The translations under genes and the position numbers were made by a program. Shown one piece after another: positions 1-8,499 of a stretch of 18,328 bases of DNA (position 1 is the stretch's first letter; every line of letters starts with the position of its first letter). Origin of the DNA: Stenocarpella maydis (taxonomy: Eukaryota; Ascomycota; Sordariomycetes; Diaporthales; Diaporthaceae); the NCBI GenBank assembly GCA_002270565.1, contig NQMI01000298.1, forward strand, positions 1 to 18,328, given 5' to 3'. Under the pieces are notes generated by a model. It searched no databases. It was not told the origin of the DNA and saw only the letters and a list, made by a program, of their open reading frames with translations.

Positions 1-1040
1 CTGATGATAGCTGATTATGAGGCTATTGATGATACTGCTTGTGGCCTCTATTAGGAGGAGGTGAAGCAGAAGATATTGTTACTCTAGAAGTTTAATGGTT
101 AGAAGTGGCTTGGTTAGCTGCTACTGTAGGTCTTGAGGGCGGCGTTGGAGATACTTATGATTGAGCGCCAGAAGGCATTGAGGATGCTTCAAAAAGAAGC
201 CCTATGGGGCTACTGCAGACCTTCTGACTGCAGCTATGCGGTCTATATATAGTATGGTGTGACCTGTGTAAATTGCATTGCTGATAAAGAGGAGGCTTTG
301 CTTCCTTTTGAGAAGAGTGATGTGTATGAAGATTACTACCTTGATTGTGACCTCTCCCTTAAGAACCCTCTCCTTGGTATACACTTGCTGAAGAAGGTTA
401 CCGCTATAAAGGGCAGACCTTATGAGAATGCACCGTTTGTAGCTAATGAAGAGGGTCTCTTTGAGAGCTGTGGGAAGGCGGTGATGGGTAAAAAGATGAC
501 CTCTACTATAGCGAGCCTTAGCAGTAGGGCTGGTAATAAGATGAGGGTGATGATGGCTTCGGTATAGTGTGTGAATTCGGCTTTTGAGTGGAATGATGAT
601 ACCCTCCAGTCCCTGGATGAAGAGGACGCTTGTGGTAGCGATATCTAGTATGCTGGCGTCTATTAGAAGCAGCAGCTAGTAGGAAGGGTTATGAAGAAGG
701 CAAAGCAGCAGCCTTAGAAGCAAAGGGCGCTATTAGATATTATGAGAACCTCAGCAGTAGGCACACCCTTAAGCATGAGGTTAGGGGCTAAGCGGCAGTA
801 TATGGTAGCTATTAGAAGCATTAACCAGTTGCTATAGGTAGATCTGACTGTTGAGGACCTTATTGGTGATAATGATGATGATGATGAGGTAGAGGAGGAG
901 ATTTAAGATGAGATTGTGGTCTGTATAGACTAGATATGTAGCAAAATACTATTGATTTGAGTGATTCCTACTATAGCGAGTATAATGATAGTGGCATTGC
1001 TGAAGCAATGATGAGGACTACTGGCGATGGTAGCGGCTAA
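1..1040 (+). pseudogene. 3' end of a RIP-mutated mobile-element reading frame
   Basis: One frame (frame 1 of the window) stays readable from the first base to about 950, interrupted by about twelve TAG and one TAA codons and by no TGA until the end. This is what CAG/CAA to TAG/TAA transitions produce. Readable segments include a run of about 100 codons at 259-567 and an acidic patch near 868-903 (Asp/Glu run). Near 950 the sense passes to frame 3, implying an indel, and continues as a Ser/Tyr/Asp-rich tail ending in Gly-TAA at 1038-1040. The 5' part lies outside the window. I do not recognise the protein family; the setting and mutation pattern say it belongs to a repeated element rather than a host gene. 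It abuts the broken P450 at about 1140. Confidence 0.6.
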
Positions 1041-1140
1041 GGTTAAAATAATAGTTTATATACTAATTTCGCTGGTCTGTGTTATATGTGCACTGGGTTG
1101 GTATATGTGTGGATGTACCATCCGTTTTTGTGGATGCGAA
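1041..1140. other. Mobile-element 3' flank and junction with P450
   Basis: Sequence between the element frame's TAA and the point where P450 coding similarity stops. It holds no convincing gene. The exact breakpoint cannot be placed: P450-like residues run to about 1165 (the YGPENPY stretch) and fade over the next 30-40 bases. No target-site duplication can be tested because the other half of the gene is absent from the window. Confidence 0.45.
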
Positions 1141-1893
1141 TATCCGCGTTCCCTTAAAATTCTTTTCGCAGTAAGGATTTTCCGGACCGTAGACCGCCTC
1201 TGTTGTGGCCATGAGAATTTCGTGGTGTGTCCATGCCCAAAAGTCAGCCACGGTTCCCTCGCTATTCACGCGCCCGCCCGCGTTTCCGTATCTCAGATGA
1301 CCCATGGTCTCGGCCATGACTTCGACCGCGCGTCTATTCATCTGATTGAGCGTTTCGCCAGGTGCCAAGACAGGAAGAATGGCACGAGTGAACGCAACGA
1401 CTGAGTTCTCATCGCTCGCCATGTCCCTGTGCAGGATCTTGCCGGCTTCTTTGCTCATTCCCATCGGCCCTGGGCCGGCAGCGGCGAGAATTGGAGTGAA
1501 GCTGAGGGTGCGCCACTGCTTTTGCATGGCAGGAAGCAATTCTGTGGCATTGACGATATAGACGGGCGAGAATGGCAGGTGAAGGGTGTAGATGGGAAGT
1601 CTGTACTTGTCTCTGTATGTTATAATCAGCCATCAGAAATTCTGATTTTATTTCCCATGATCTAGCTGGCAACACCCGTTCTCAAAAACGAGGCTCTGCG
1701 GTGTACTCACCTGAGTCTGGCGTAGAACAATGATTTTTCCCTTATCATACTGATCAAAGGGCCAAAGAATGGCAAAGAGGTGTCCAGGGTAGGCGGCTCA
1801 TTCCCATCCTGCGTTAGATCCAATAAGACACGGAGAAAGATGTAAGCGATGGCGACGCCCGCAAACTTTTGCGATGGCAGTAACAGACGGCAT
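1140..1893 (-). pseudogene. Truncated cytochrome P450, N-terminal third (CYP7/CYP8-like fungal type)
   Basis: N-terminal portion of a membrane-anchored P450 monooxygenase. Likely start is the ATG at 1893-1891. The hydrophobic anchor (AGVAIAYIFLRVLLDL) follows, but one base out of frame: the frame is recovered if the AAAA run at 1870-1867 is read as AAA, so a +1 insertion at codon 9 is inferred. In the anchor's own frame no ATG occurs before an upstream TAA. The anchor is followed by a Pro-rich hinge (NEPPTLDTSLPF) and RLR. An intron spans 1710-1613 (98 bp, donor GTGAGT, acceptor CATACAG) and rejoins in frame to RDKYRLPIYTLH. Exon 2 contains VNATELLPAMQKQW, GPGPMGMSKEAGKILHRDM and ATTEAVYGPENPY, a pattern I associate with fungal P450s annotated as prostacyclin synthase or 7-alpha-hydroxylase-like. 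The I-helix, ExxR and haem-cysteine regions are missing: similarity ends at about 1140-1165 where mobile-element sequence begins. It cannot encode an active enzyme. Substrate unknown. Confidence 0.8.
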
Positions 1894-2501
1894 GATGACT
1901 GTATGGCTTCGATACTTGAGGATCCAGTATACCCAGTAGTTTGCAAGTTGAGGACGACTACGAAGACTTATGAAAACCATCCGATTGAAAAGTTATCAAG
2001 TATTGAAGATTGGCATGCCAAAGTCTGTCTAACCGTAATTTTTGCGCTCCGTGCTGTGGTAGGTTGACTGCCGTGATCCTACGCTCATTTTCTCGCCTAC
2101 AACCACTCTCGTAAAGCCCGAGGCTAGAAATGGCGCCAATGACCAACACGAGGCGCCTCAATGGACCCCATACTGAGCGGCGCAGCGCTGTGTGATAATG
2201 AGGTTGTATTGTAGTGGGTCGTGAGTGTTTTGGATGGAGTGGCTCAGTTTTTCCTTTCTTTCTTGTAACCAACCGGACGAGCCGTTGATTCCTCAGGTTT
2301 CACTTCTCAGCACTCTGGCCAAAGATGTCTCACCCTTGTGAGCGGCAAAGAGTATATTCCTTGGCTGATTGGAAATTGACCTGTGGTCATTCGAGATGCT
2401 ACAATTGCTGCCTGTACTTCTACTAGCATTGCCGCAACGCAAGCTGTATCCATATGCCGAATCGCTTTCGGTTGCCACCAGTGCGTTTGTTGCGCCAATC
2501 A
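1894..2501. other. Intergenic region between the two P450 genes
   Basis: About 600 bp separate the stop of the upstream P450 from the start of the downstream one; both read leftwards. The base composition is like the genes, with little sign of RIP. It should hold the terminator of one and promoter of the other, but I see no motif I can defend. The small open frames here overlap each other on both strands and show no family resemblance. Confidence 0.5.
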
Positions 2502-4495
2502 TTACCTCCTCTTCCATGTCAGAGAAGCACGCTCTGGATGCAACATCTGTAGCAACAAGACAGGCCCTGAATCTTCTTTGATTAAATCCAACACCTCTTC
2601 CGTGCATCATCCGTGCTCTCCCCATCGAGCGGCACTGGGTCAACTTTCCAGTCCCGAAGCAAGGTTGCCACAGTGGCCACAAACTCGACCTGGGAGAACT
2701 TCCGGGCTGGGCAGTCTCTCGCGCCCTCGGACCAACCCAGGAAGGTACCCTTCTGTGGGTCAATAAGACCTTCTTGTCCAGGCACCGCCGCGGCTCCCTG
2801 AATCCAGCGTGAAGGCCGCCAAACTAGCGAGTCTGAACCCCAGTACTTGGGCTCTGTGTGGATAGTCGCGTAGCTAGGTATCACCATGGTGTCAGGGGGT
2901 ATAACAATCGTCTTCCTGACAACGTTCAGAGACGCCGTGCCGCCGTCTGTCCACTTAGCCATAGGGACGGGCGTGTAGAGGCGGAGCGTCTCGAGCATAA
3001 CGGCGAAGCAGCGCTTGAGGCGGGGGAAATAGGCAGCATAGTCCCTTATGTCCCGGCCGTCACCGAGCACGGTGCGTACTTCCTCTGAGATCCAGTCTTG
3101 CACGGCAGGGTTCGCCGCCAGGAAGTGGATGGCGAACGTGAAGGTATGCGCGGTGGTATCGTGTCCCGCAAAGTTAAGCATAAACATGTTACCATATATC
3201 TCGCTTTCCGTCAGGCCGCTTCCATTCTGGGCCTCATCTTGTGAGGCGCGGATGAGTGAGCTTACCAGCGTCTTTGAAGCAGCACCGCCACCAGAGCCTG
3301 TCTTCAGTCGGGCCTGGGATTTCTCGTCTTCATAGAGCTCCGTCATATAGCGTTGGAAGATGGCGCATCTGTCGACCAGTATACTAAGCTTCCAAGATTT
3401 TGGGAGCCAAGGCCTCGCCTTAACCAGCGCTTTTGGCCCCAGAGCCATAATAAGAATACAGTTTTCTAGAATCAACTCTGTGATCCGTTAGTAAAGATGC
3501 ACAATATGACAGATGCCAAGGAAATTTTAACGAACCGAGAGAATCTTTGTAGTCGCCAGAGAGACTGCTTCTGGCTCTTTCCTCCGGTCCTTCCCACTTT
3601 GAAGATTTCCCGAAACCGGCGGAAGCCAGGATATGCAGAGAAAGCGAGCGAAGATCGTCGGCAGAAGTCGTAATGGAGGGTCGCTCAGACCAATACTTCA
3701 GCATATCACAAGCGAGGACCAGGCTTTCAGACCAGACGATCTCGTTATTAGGCTCATTAAAACAAGTAACTATCATCTTTCGTTGCATTTTCCATTGCTG
3801 GCCCTCAACCTATAGATGCATGTTAGTCAACGATTTGGTATGAAAAAGTCACCTAAGGAATCTCAGATGGTTCAACTCACGGTACCCAGGTTCTTTCTAA
3901 AGACATCAAGCATCTCAGTAAGCTCGATGCACTGGGGAAATTCGGAGCGTCGCCGGAACACCTAGATGAGGACATTAGGATTGGCAATACAGAGCTGCTT
4001 CCACCTGGGCGTTACGATGATAAAGGCATCGCCCATCTCATGGTGTGAGTCGCAACGGTCATATATCTCCCATGTTCGAAAGTTATACCGCGTAAAGCTG
4101 TTATCACCCAAGGCGCCTGGAAGCTTCTTAACAAGCGACAGGATCTTTGTATCTACCAGCATCCACAAAGGATTGACATGATCGATAGGGATGACGCGCA
4201 GGGGCACGCCAATCTTGCGAGCCACCAGATAATTCCGAAGGAGGCAGAGGTTGCAGTACAGCACCCAGACTAGGAGCCCAAATGCAGGCAATAACAGAAC
4301 AATTATTGGCACATACGGTGTCGATGACCGAAGGAGGAAATACCTAGTCACGCTGAGCGCATTAAAGATGATGAGAGGAATAGGGGTCTTATGCTCTGCT
4401 GTGGGAGCTCTTCCGGTCGCGAAGACGTCCACACAGTCGTTGCATTCGCGTAGTCTGCTGACCAGTGGGCTACGGGCTATGCGAACCAACTGCAT
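2502..4495 (-). pseudogene. Cytochrome P450 monooxygenase, full-length but with one in-frame stop and one frameshift
   Basis: Microsomal P450 that would oxidise an unknown small molecule using NADPH-P450 reductase. Exons: 4495-3881, 3809-3536, 3477-2502. Intron 1 is 3880-3810 (71 bp, GTGAGT...CTATAG, phase 0); intron 2 is 3535-3478 (58 bp, GTTCGT...CACAG) and restores KDSLELILENC. The ATG at 4495 is the only in-frame start before the hydrophobic anchor (around residues 60-85, PIIVLLLPAFGLLVWVLY), giving about 60 residues more N-terminus than is usual. Landmarks: I-helix AGHDTT at 3169-3152, ExxR (ETLR) at 2992-2981, WRPSRW, and haem loop WSEGARDC with the ligand Cys at 2713-2711. The haem loop continues Pro-Ala where the family has Pro-Gly. 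Damage: TAG at 3964-3962 (codon 178) just before VFRRR; and a missing base near 2594, after ARKR. The next frame continues as VLDLIKEDSGPVLLLQMLHP and ends at a TAA at 2504-2502, as expected for the family's C-terminus. Either lesion could be a sequencing error; both together suggest a dying gene. About 620 codons in all. Confidence 0.88.
3962..4015 (-). other. Possible cryptic in-frame 54-nt intron covering the P450 stop codon
   Basis: The premature TAG forms the end of ATCTAG directly before the conserved VFRRR coding. Exactly 54 nt upstream is GTAACG, and a branch-like CCTAAT lies about 15 nt before the AG. Removing this segment would delete 18 codons including the stop and keep frame. The segment encodes ordinary P450 sequence (VTPRWKQLCIANPNVLI), so it is exon in origin; splicing it would cost a conserved strand. 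Inference only. Confidence 0.3.
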
Positions 4496-5530
4496 AATGC
4501 AATCCTAAAGAGGAACCGATAAATGGGGCGGTTGGGGCTCATGGGGCCATGCATACACCACGCAAGCCTGGCAAAGTCGACGTATTGTAACGTGCACCCT
4601 GGAACCAACATTTACGACCAAGCTTCAGCACATCTGGTAGATAGGATATCTTCGGGGATCTCATGCATGCACGGTCCGAAGAAATGCAACGGTGCACCAA
4701 CATGGGGTCGCTTGGACCAACGAGAGTGGTGATACTGGCCGGCCAGATTAGAAAATCCCCAAAGATTCACATCCACACCGTCCGATTATATCTACCGGAA
4801 ACCAGAAGCTAGGGGAATGAAACGTCCACCGATGTTGTAAGTCGGGCAAGAGTGTTCTTCCACATCTTCAAGCCTCACAAAACCGAGTCGAGGCTTTCCA
4901 TGCAGCTGCGCCGCAAGACTTCTTCTGCGGTCTTCTGATTAACAGGGATTGGGGGCTAAAGACCAAGGCACTGTGGCCGAGAGTGGGTACCTAATGGTTG
5001 CAAGCTGCGGCACAGCATCGCAGGATGCCAGGCCAGCCAGGCCAGCCAGTGGCTCAGCAGGTCAAAAGTCCGCGTCGTCAAATGCAGCCATGTACCTGGA
5101 TATGTATGCAACGCAAGTGGATGCTACCATGCCAGCCAAAACACTTGCAGAGACTTCAGGAGTGCTGTCTGGGGAAAACGAAGTAATGCCCCCCCCCGGC
5201 TAAATTAGCAATTGCCGCACGCGCCACTAAAATTCTAGTGCAGAGTCAGGAAACTCACAATTCTCGCCTAAACAACCATATCAACATTACCATCGCTAGC
5301 GTAATATACTAACTTCCCAATCGGGCAATAGTGATGCCATACCATATGGTTGATTCAAGCCCATTGCGTGAAGGAGCCCGGAATTTGCTTGCCCTAGCAT
5401 AAGGTAACGTTGGCCCAGCCAAATTTGCAGGCAACGTATTTAACCGACCTATTAAGCCCAAACTGCTTAACGCTCGCTACATAAGACCCGCTCCAGAAGC
5501 CAAATTATATGGTTCGTTAACGAGAATACT
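4496..5530. other. Unique-looking region upstream of the P450, no gene seen
   Basis: About 1 kb of moderate-GC sequence. Short open frames on the + strand (for instance 4523-4732 and 4949-5203) show no family resemblance and I do not call them. The segment next to 4495 must contain the P450 promoter, but no defensible TATA or zinc-cluster site stands out. A short tandem repeat lies at 5028-5049 and a run of nine C just before 5200. The last part, just before 5531, probably belongs to the element whose frame starts there. Confidence 0.5.
5028..5049. repeat. Short CCAGG/CCAGC tandem repeat
   Basis: CCAGGCCAGCCAGGCCAGCC followed by AG: alternating CCAGG and CCAGC-type units, about 22 bp. A simple-sequence tract of no evident function. 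Confidence 0.6.
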
Positions 5531-6575
5531 ATGCCGCCTAAGCAGTCATATGCCCAGAAGCCAACAGTTAAAGCAGCCGAGTCCCGGCAGACTGCTCAGA
5601 AGCACTCACGGGCACCCTTGAAGACCGCCTGGGATAAGGCTATTGCGGCCGAACGTACGGCCTAATAGGCACAAGAGAATACTACTAACATTAATAATAA
5701 GGGGGATATACCTAATAATAGGGAAGAGGAGGATATAGACCGCCCGGAAGCTAAATATCCCACCCCTAATACAGAGTCCCCAGCTAATAACGCTAGCAAT
5801 GATATTAAACTCCTTGGAAGCCGCCCCTACTGGGCGCCCCTAGGCAAAGTATCTTTAGCCTTAACTATTGAGATAATTAGCCCAAAGCCTTCTTAAACCC
5901 TATAATTAAACTAATGCTTAGCAACCCTAGCTAATAAGTACTAAGGTCTAGAGATCATTAGCATTATGAAGGACTTCATGCTATTAGTAATAGGTAAAGT
6001 TAAGGCTGCATTTACAGATTAATTAGGCGCTATAATTAATTCAATAGGAGTATTTATTAAGGCTAGCCAAACAGCAAGTAATAAGTCTATTATATACTAG
6101 TTATAAATGGTAAGGCAAACCTATAATAGGGAGGTCAGAGAGCTTAACTATAAGAATCTCTTAAACACGCTCTCCAATAGAGAGGGACTATTCTTTCTCA
6201 AGTTTATATATACCTATAGGGTTAACTTACCAGCACTAATGGTGCAAACGCCTATATTATGTAGCAACCACTTAGTAAGGCGGCTAGTTGAGGTCTTCTA
6301 GCCAGTGGCTGCCTTGAGGGATGGTTTGCTAGCAGTTAGGCAGGTAATGAGTGTTATAACGCCCAGTAGAAGCCTAGTGCCTAGGGCCCCTTGGAATAGG
6401 TTAGTTACTACTTATTAGGTTACCAAGATAGATAAGGATAACGTAATACCCGAATGGGTATAGCATAAGAAGCTGATAGTGCTATGGGAATATAAGCAGG
6501 GCACTTGTTATAGGGCTAATTGTTACTATAGGAATAAGGGGGATGCCTTGTAGTAGTGGTGTTGGGTTAGAAATA
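5531..6575 (+). pseudogene. RIP-mutated Gag/ORF1-like frame of an unidentified retroelement
   Basis: ATG at 5531 opens a Lys/Gln/Ala-rich basic N-terminus (MPPKQSYAQKPTVKAAESRQ) that is clean for 44 codons. The same frame stays readable for about 345 codons with about 14 TAA/TAG and no TGA, and no frameshift. Restoring Gln at the stops gives a continuous protein-like sequence with a central helical, leucine-rich part (around 6107-6300). The basic start, the length and its place among retroelements suggest Gag or a LINE ORF1, but I see no zinc knuckle and cannot assign a family. The frame is lost at about 6575 where copia LTR sequence starts, so the element was probably interrupted by that insertion. 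Confidence 0.55.
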
Positions 6576-6589
6576 ATAGTATATATATC

Positions 6590-7162
6590 TGATGAATTGT
6601 GCTATAAAATAGCATTCAGTTCAGCGTGTGTGTGTTTCGGCAGGGTCGTAGTATAGTGCTCTGAGGCGAATTGGGATGATTAACAATGGTCTGGACAATT
6701 TTGTATTGAATTAAGTTGGGCTTCTGTAAGCCCTCCTTATATACCCTCCGATGTCGTCTCACCCGCGGGCATGCTGCGGTAGGCTCTGGTGCAAATTTGC
6801 AAATGCTGGAAAATTCGCCCTTCCAACACACTATTTTTGGTTCTAAGCAACTAGCCAACCATAGCCCTAGCAATGCCCAAATTAAGTACGTATAAACTTC
6901 AGAAATCAAGCTATCTAATGCACTAAGTCATATACTTTTTGGATAAGAAATAAGGGTAATATAGAGGTCTAAATTAAGGTGCAAATGTAGGCCAAAATAA
7001 TCAACTTACGGCCACCAAACTCATCTTGCATTACGCACGCACTGGGCGTACTTAGCGAAAATCGCCTGACTCATAAGTCTAGGGTAACTCCTTGCATAAA
7101 GTCTAGGGTAACTCCTTACATGAAGTCTAGGGTAACTCCTTGCTGAGTGGTTCCGTTTAACA
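6590..7162 (-). repeat. Copia 3' LTR (copy A)
   Basis: On the - strand it begins TGTTAAACGGAACC at 7162, immediately after the polypurine tract. It then contains three 24-bp tandem units (7143-7072) and a TATATAAGG promoter-like box (about 6743-6735). From 6678 to 7162 it aligns with copy B (7862-8491); the length difference is due to the number of tandem units. The inner end is uncertain (about 6590, at a TG on the + strand). A small open frame at 6616-6909 lies wholly inside the LTR and is not a gene. Confidence 0.78.
7072..7143. repeat. 24-bp minisatellite in copia LTR copy A, three units
   Basis: Three tandem 24-bp units ending TAACTCCTTGC or a one-base variant. The same array has nine units in copy B. 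Confidence 0.9.
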
Positions 7163-7171
7163 CCCCTTCTA
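7163..7171 (-). other. Copia polypurine tract
   Basis: TAGAAGGGG on the - strand directly precedes the LTR's TGTTAAAC. This is where plus-strand DNA synthesis is primed in LTR elements and it fixes the element's orientation and LTR edge. Confidence 0.75.
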
Positions 7172-7322
7172 TTGAAGATATAGGCTTAATAGGCCTATAG
7201 CATTTAACCCTTACTCTTAAAATGGAAACGTAAGAGAGAAATACAAGTAAAGAAAAGCCCCCTTATAGAAAGAAATCTATCTACTGAAGAAATAGTGGCT
7301 AGAGGGCCCTATTGGCCCTCTT

Positions 7323-7860
7323 CTAATCCACTAACTCTGCCAGACCTAGTAGGCCTAGAAACACCTGAAATTTAGGTGCTGGAAGGGCTTTTGTAAGCCC
7401 GTCTGCTACCATTTTACTGGTCTCGAGGTATTTAACTTCGAGGGTCCCCTTCTGAACTTCAGCACGTAGGTAGTGGTACCTAAGAAGCGTATGCTTAGTT
7501 CGTTGATGGTGTGAAGGGTCCTTAGCAGTGGAGATAGCGCCCGTATTATCTCCATAGAGGATCGTTGGCCTAGGAATAGGCCTATTCAGTTCTATATAGA
7601 GCCCTCGAAGCCACTGGATTTCCCGAGTAGCCTCTATAAGCCCTATAAATTCAGCCTCTAGCGTTGATAACGCTATAGTGCTTCCTCGCTTTGATTTCCA
7701 GGAAATGGGCCCTCCTCCTAGGGTAAATACATACCCATACGTTGATTTAGAGGAGGCCTTATCCCCAGCATAGTCGCTATCAGAATAGCCTATAGGCTCT
7801 AGGAGAGAGCTCTGTAGGGAGTCTTTGAGACCCCTAGCAGAATACCTAATAGCAAGGTGT
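7323..7860 (-). pseudogene. Copia Pol C-terminus: end of RT and intact RNase H domain
   Basis: 178 codons with no stop or frameshift, ending in TAG at 7325-7323 and open at the N at 7861. It carries the copia signatures in order: LEPIGYSDSDYAGDK (first catalytic Asp region), GGGPISWKSKRGSTIALSTL followed by EAEF (catalytic Glu), YGDNTGAI (catalytic Asp), HHQRTKHTLLRYHYLR, and MVADGLTKALPAPKF near the end. The frame is truncated at its 5' side only by the N. Unlike every neighbouring element frame it shows no RIP stops, so this copia copy is probably young or escaped RIP. It has no ATG near its start because it is an interior piece of a polyprotein. Confidence 0.92.
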
Positions 7861-7861
7861 N
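7861..7861. other. Single N: collapsed gap inside the copia element
   Basis: The N joins an RNase H frame running off its 5' side directly to LTR sequence. In an intact copia element several kilobases of gag-pol lie here. The N is therefore a gap of unknown size, or a mis-join of two copies, not a one-base ambiguity. Confidence 0.85.
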
Positions 7862-8491
7862 GATTGACAATGGTCTGGACAACTTTGTATTGAATTAAGT
7901 TGGGCTTCTGTAAGCCCTCCTTATATACCCTCCGACATCGTCTTACCCGCGGGCATGCTGCGGTAGGCTCTGGTGCAAATTTGCAAATGCCGGAAAATTC
8001 ACCCTTCTAATATATTATCTTTGGTTCCAAGTAACCAGCCGACTATAGCCCTGGTAATACCCAAATTAACTATATATAAACTTTAGAAATCAAGCTATCC
8101 AATAAACTAAGTTACATACTATTTGGATAAGAAATAAGGGTAATGTAGAGGTCTGAAATTAAGGTGCAAATGCAGACTAAAATAATTGACTTATGGCCAC
8201 CAAACTTATCTTGCGTTGCGCACGTACTGGGCGTACTTAGCGAAATTCGCCTGACTCGCAAGTTTAGGGTAACTCCTTGCACAAAGTCTAGGGTAACTCC
8301 TTGCATAAAATCTAGGGTAACTCCTTGCACGAAGTCTACGGTAACTCCTTGCACAAAGTCTAGGGTAACTCCTTGCACAAAATCTAGGGTAACTCCTTGC
8401 ACGAAGTCTACGGTAACTCCTTGCACAAAATCTAGGGTAACTCCTTGCACGAAGTCTAGGGTAACTCCTTGCTGAGCGGTTCCGTTTAATA
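7862..8491 (-). repeat. Copia LTR (copy B), 5' LTR position
   Basis: Aligns with copy A from the N to its TGTTAAAC edge, which is here TATTAAAC (8491), a transition. It contains nine 24-bp units and the same TATATAAGG box (about 7927-7919). It differs from copy A at many sites, mostly C/T and A/G transitions, and is the more AT-shifted of the two. Open frames at 8112-8450 and 8164-8475 are artefacts of the 24-bp periodicity, which reads as an eight-residue repeat. Confidence 0.82.
8257..8472. repeat. 24-bp minisatellite in copia LTR copy B, nine units
   Basis: Nine head-to-tail 24-bp units (216 bp exactly), each ending GGTAACTCCTTGC. Units vary at a few positions (CTAGGG or CTACGG; ACAAAG, ACAAAA or ACGAAG). 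Units 2-4 and 5-7 repeat the same order of variants, giving a 72-bp higher-order period. Confidence 0.95.
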
Positions 8492-8499
8492 ATTTAGAT

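Larger units (their letters stand above)
6590..8491 (-). mobile_element. Ty1/copia LTR retrotransposon, interior mostly missing at an assembly gap
   Basis: Reading right to left: LTR (8491 to 7862), single N (7861), C-terminal RT/RNase H coding (7860-7323), polypurine tract (7171-7163), LTR (7162 to about 6590). The RNase H-last order after RT and the sequence itself are those of copia. A real element of this kind is about 5 kb, so gag, protease, integrase and most of RT are absent, lost at the N. The left LTR border is approximate because the other copy is cut before that point. No clear target-site duplication is visible. Confidence 0.8.

Noticed and set aside
1..1040. Reassignment of TAG to glutamine as a variant genetic code
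   Set aside because: The P450 genes use CAG/CAA normally, and the TAGs are confined to repeated elements together with C-to-T and G-to-A changes at other codons; RIP explains all of it.
1027..1404. + strand open frame of 125 codons with a hydrophobic start
   Set aside because: It runs from element flank into the antisense of the truncated P450 exon; no independent support.
1958..2272. - strand open frame of 104 codons between the P450 genes
   Set aside because: No family resemblance, and it lies in the expected promoter region of the downstream P450.
4949..5203. + strand open frame of 84 codons
   Set aside because: Composition driven by the CCAGG/CCAGC repeat, overlapped by another frame, no recognisable domain.
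6616..6909. - strand open frame with a hydrophobic start
   Set aside because: It lies entirely inside copia LTR copy A across the promoter-like box.
8257..8472. A CRISPR-like array
   Set aside because: The 24-bp units are head to tail with no spacers, and the locus is fungal.
8112..8475. Two overlapping open frames with an eight-residue repeat on opposite strands
   Set aside because: They are produced by the 24-bp minisatellite of the copia LTR, whose length is a multiple of three; no start context or family supports a protein.
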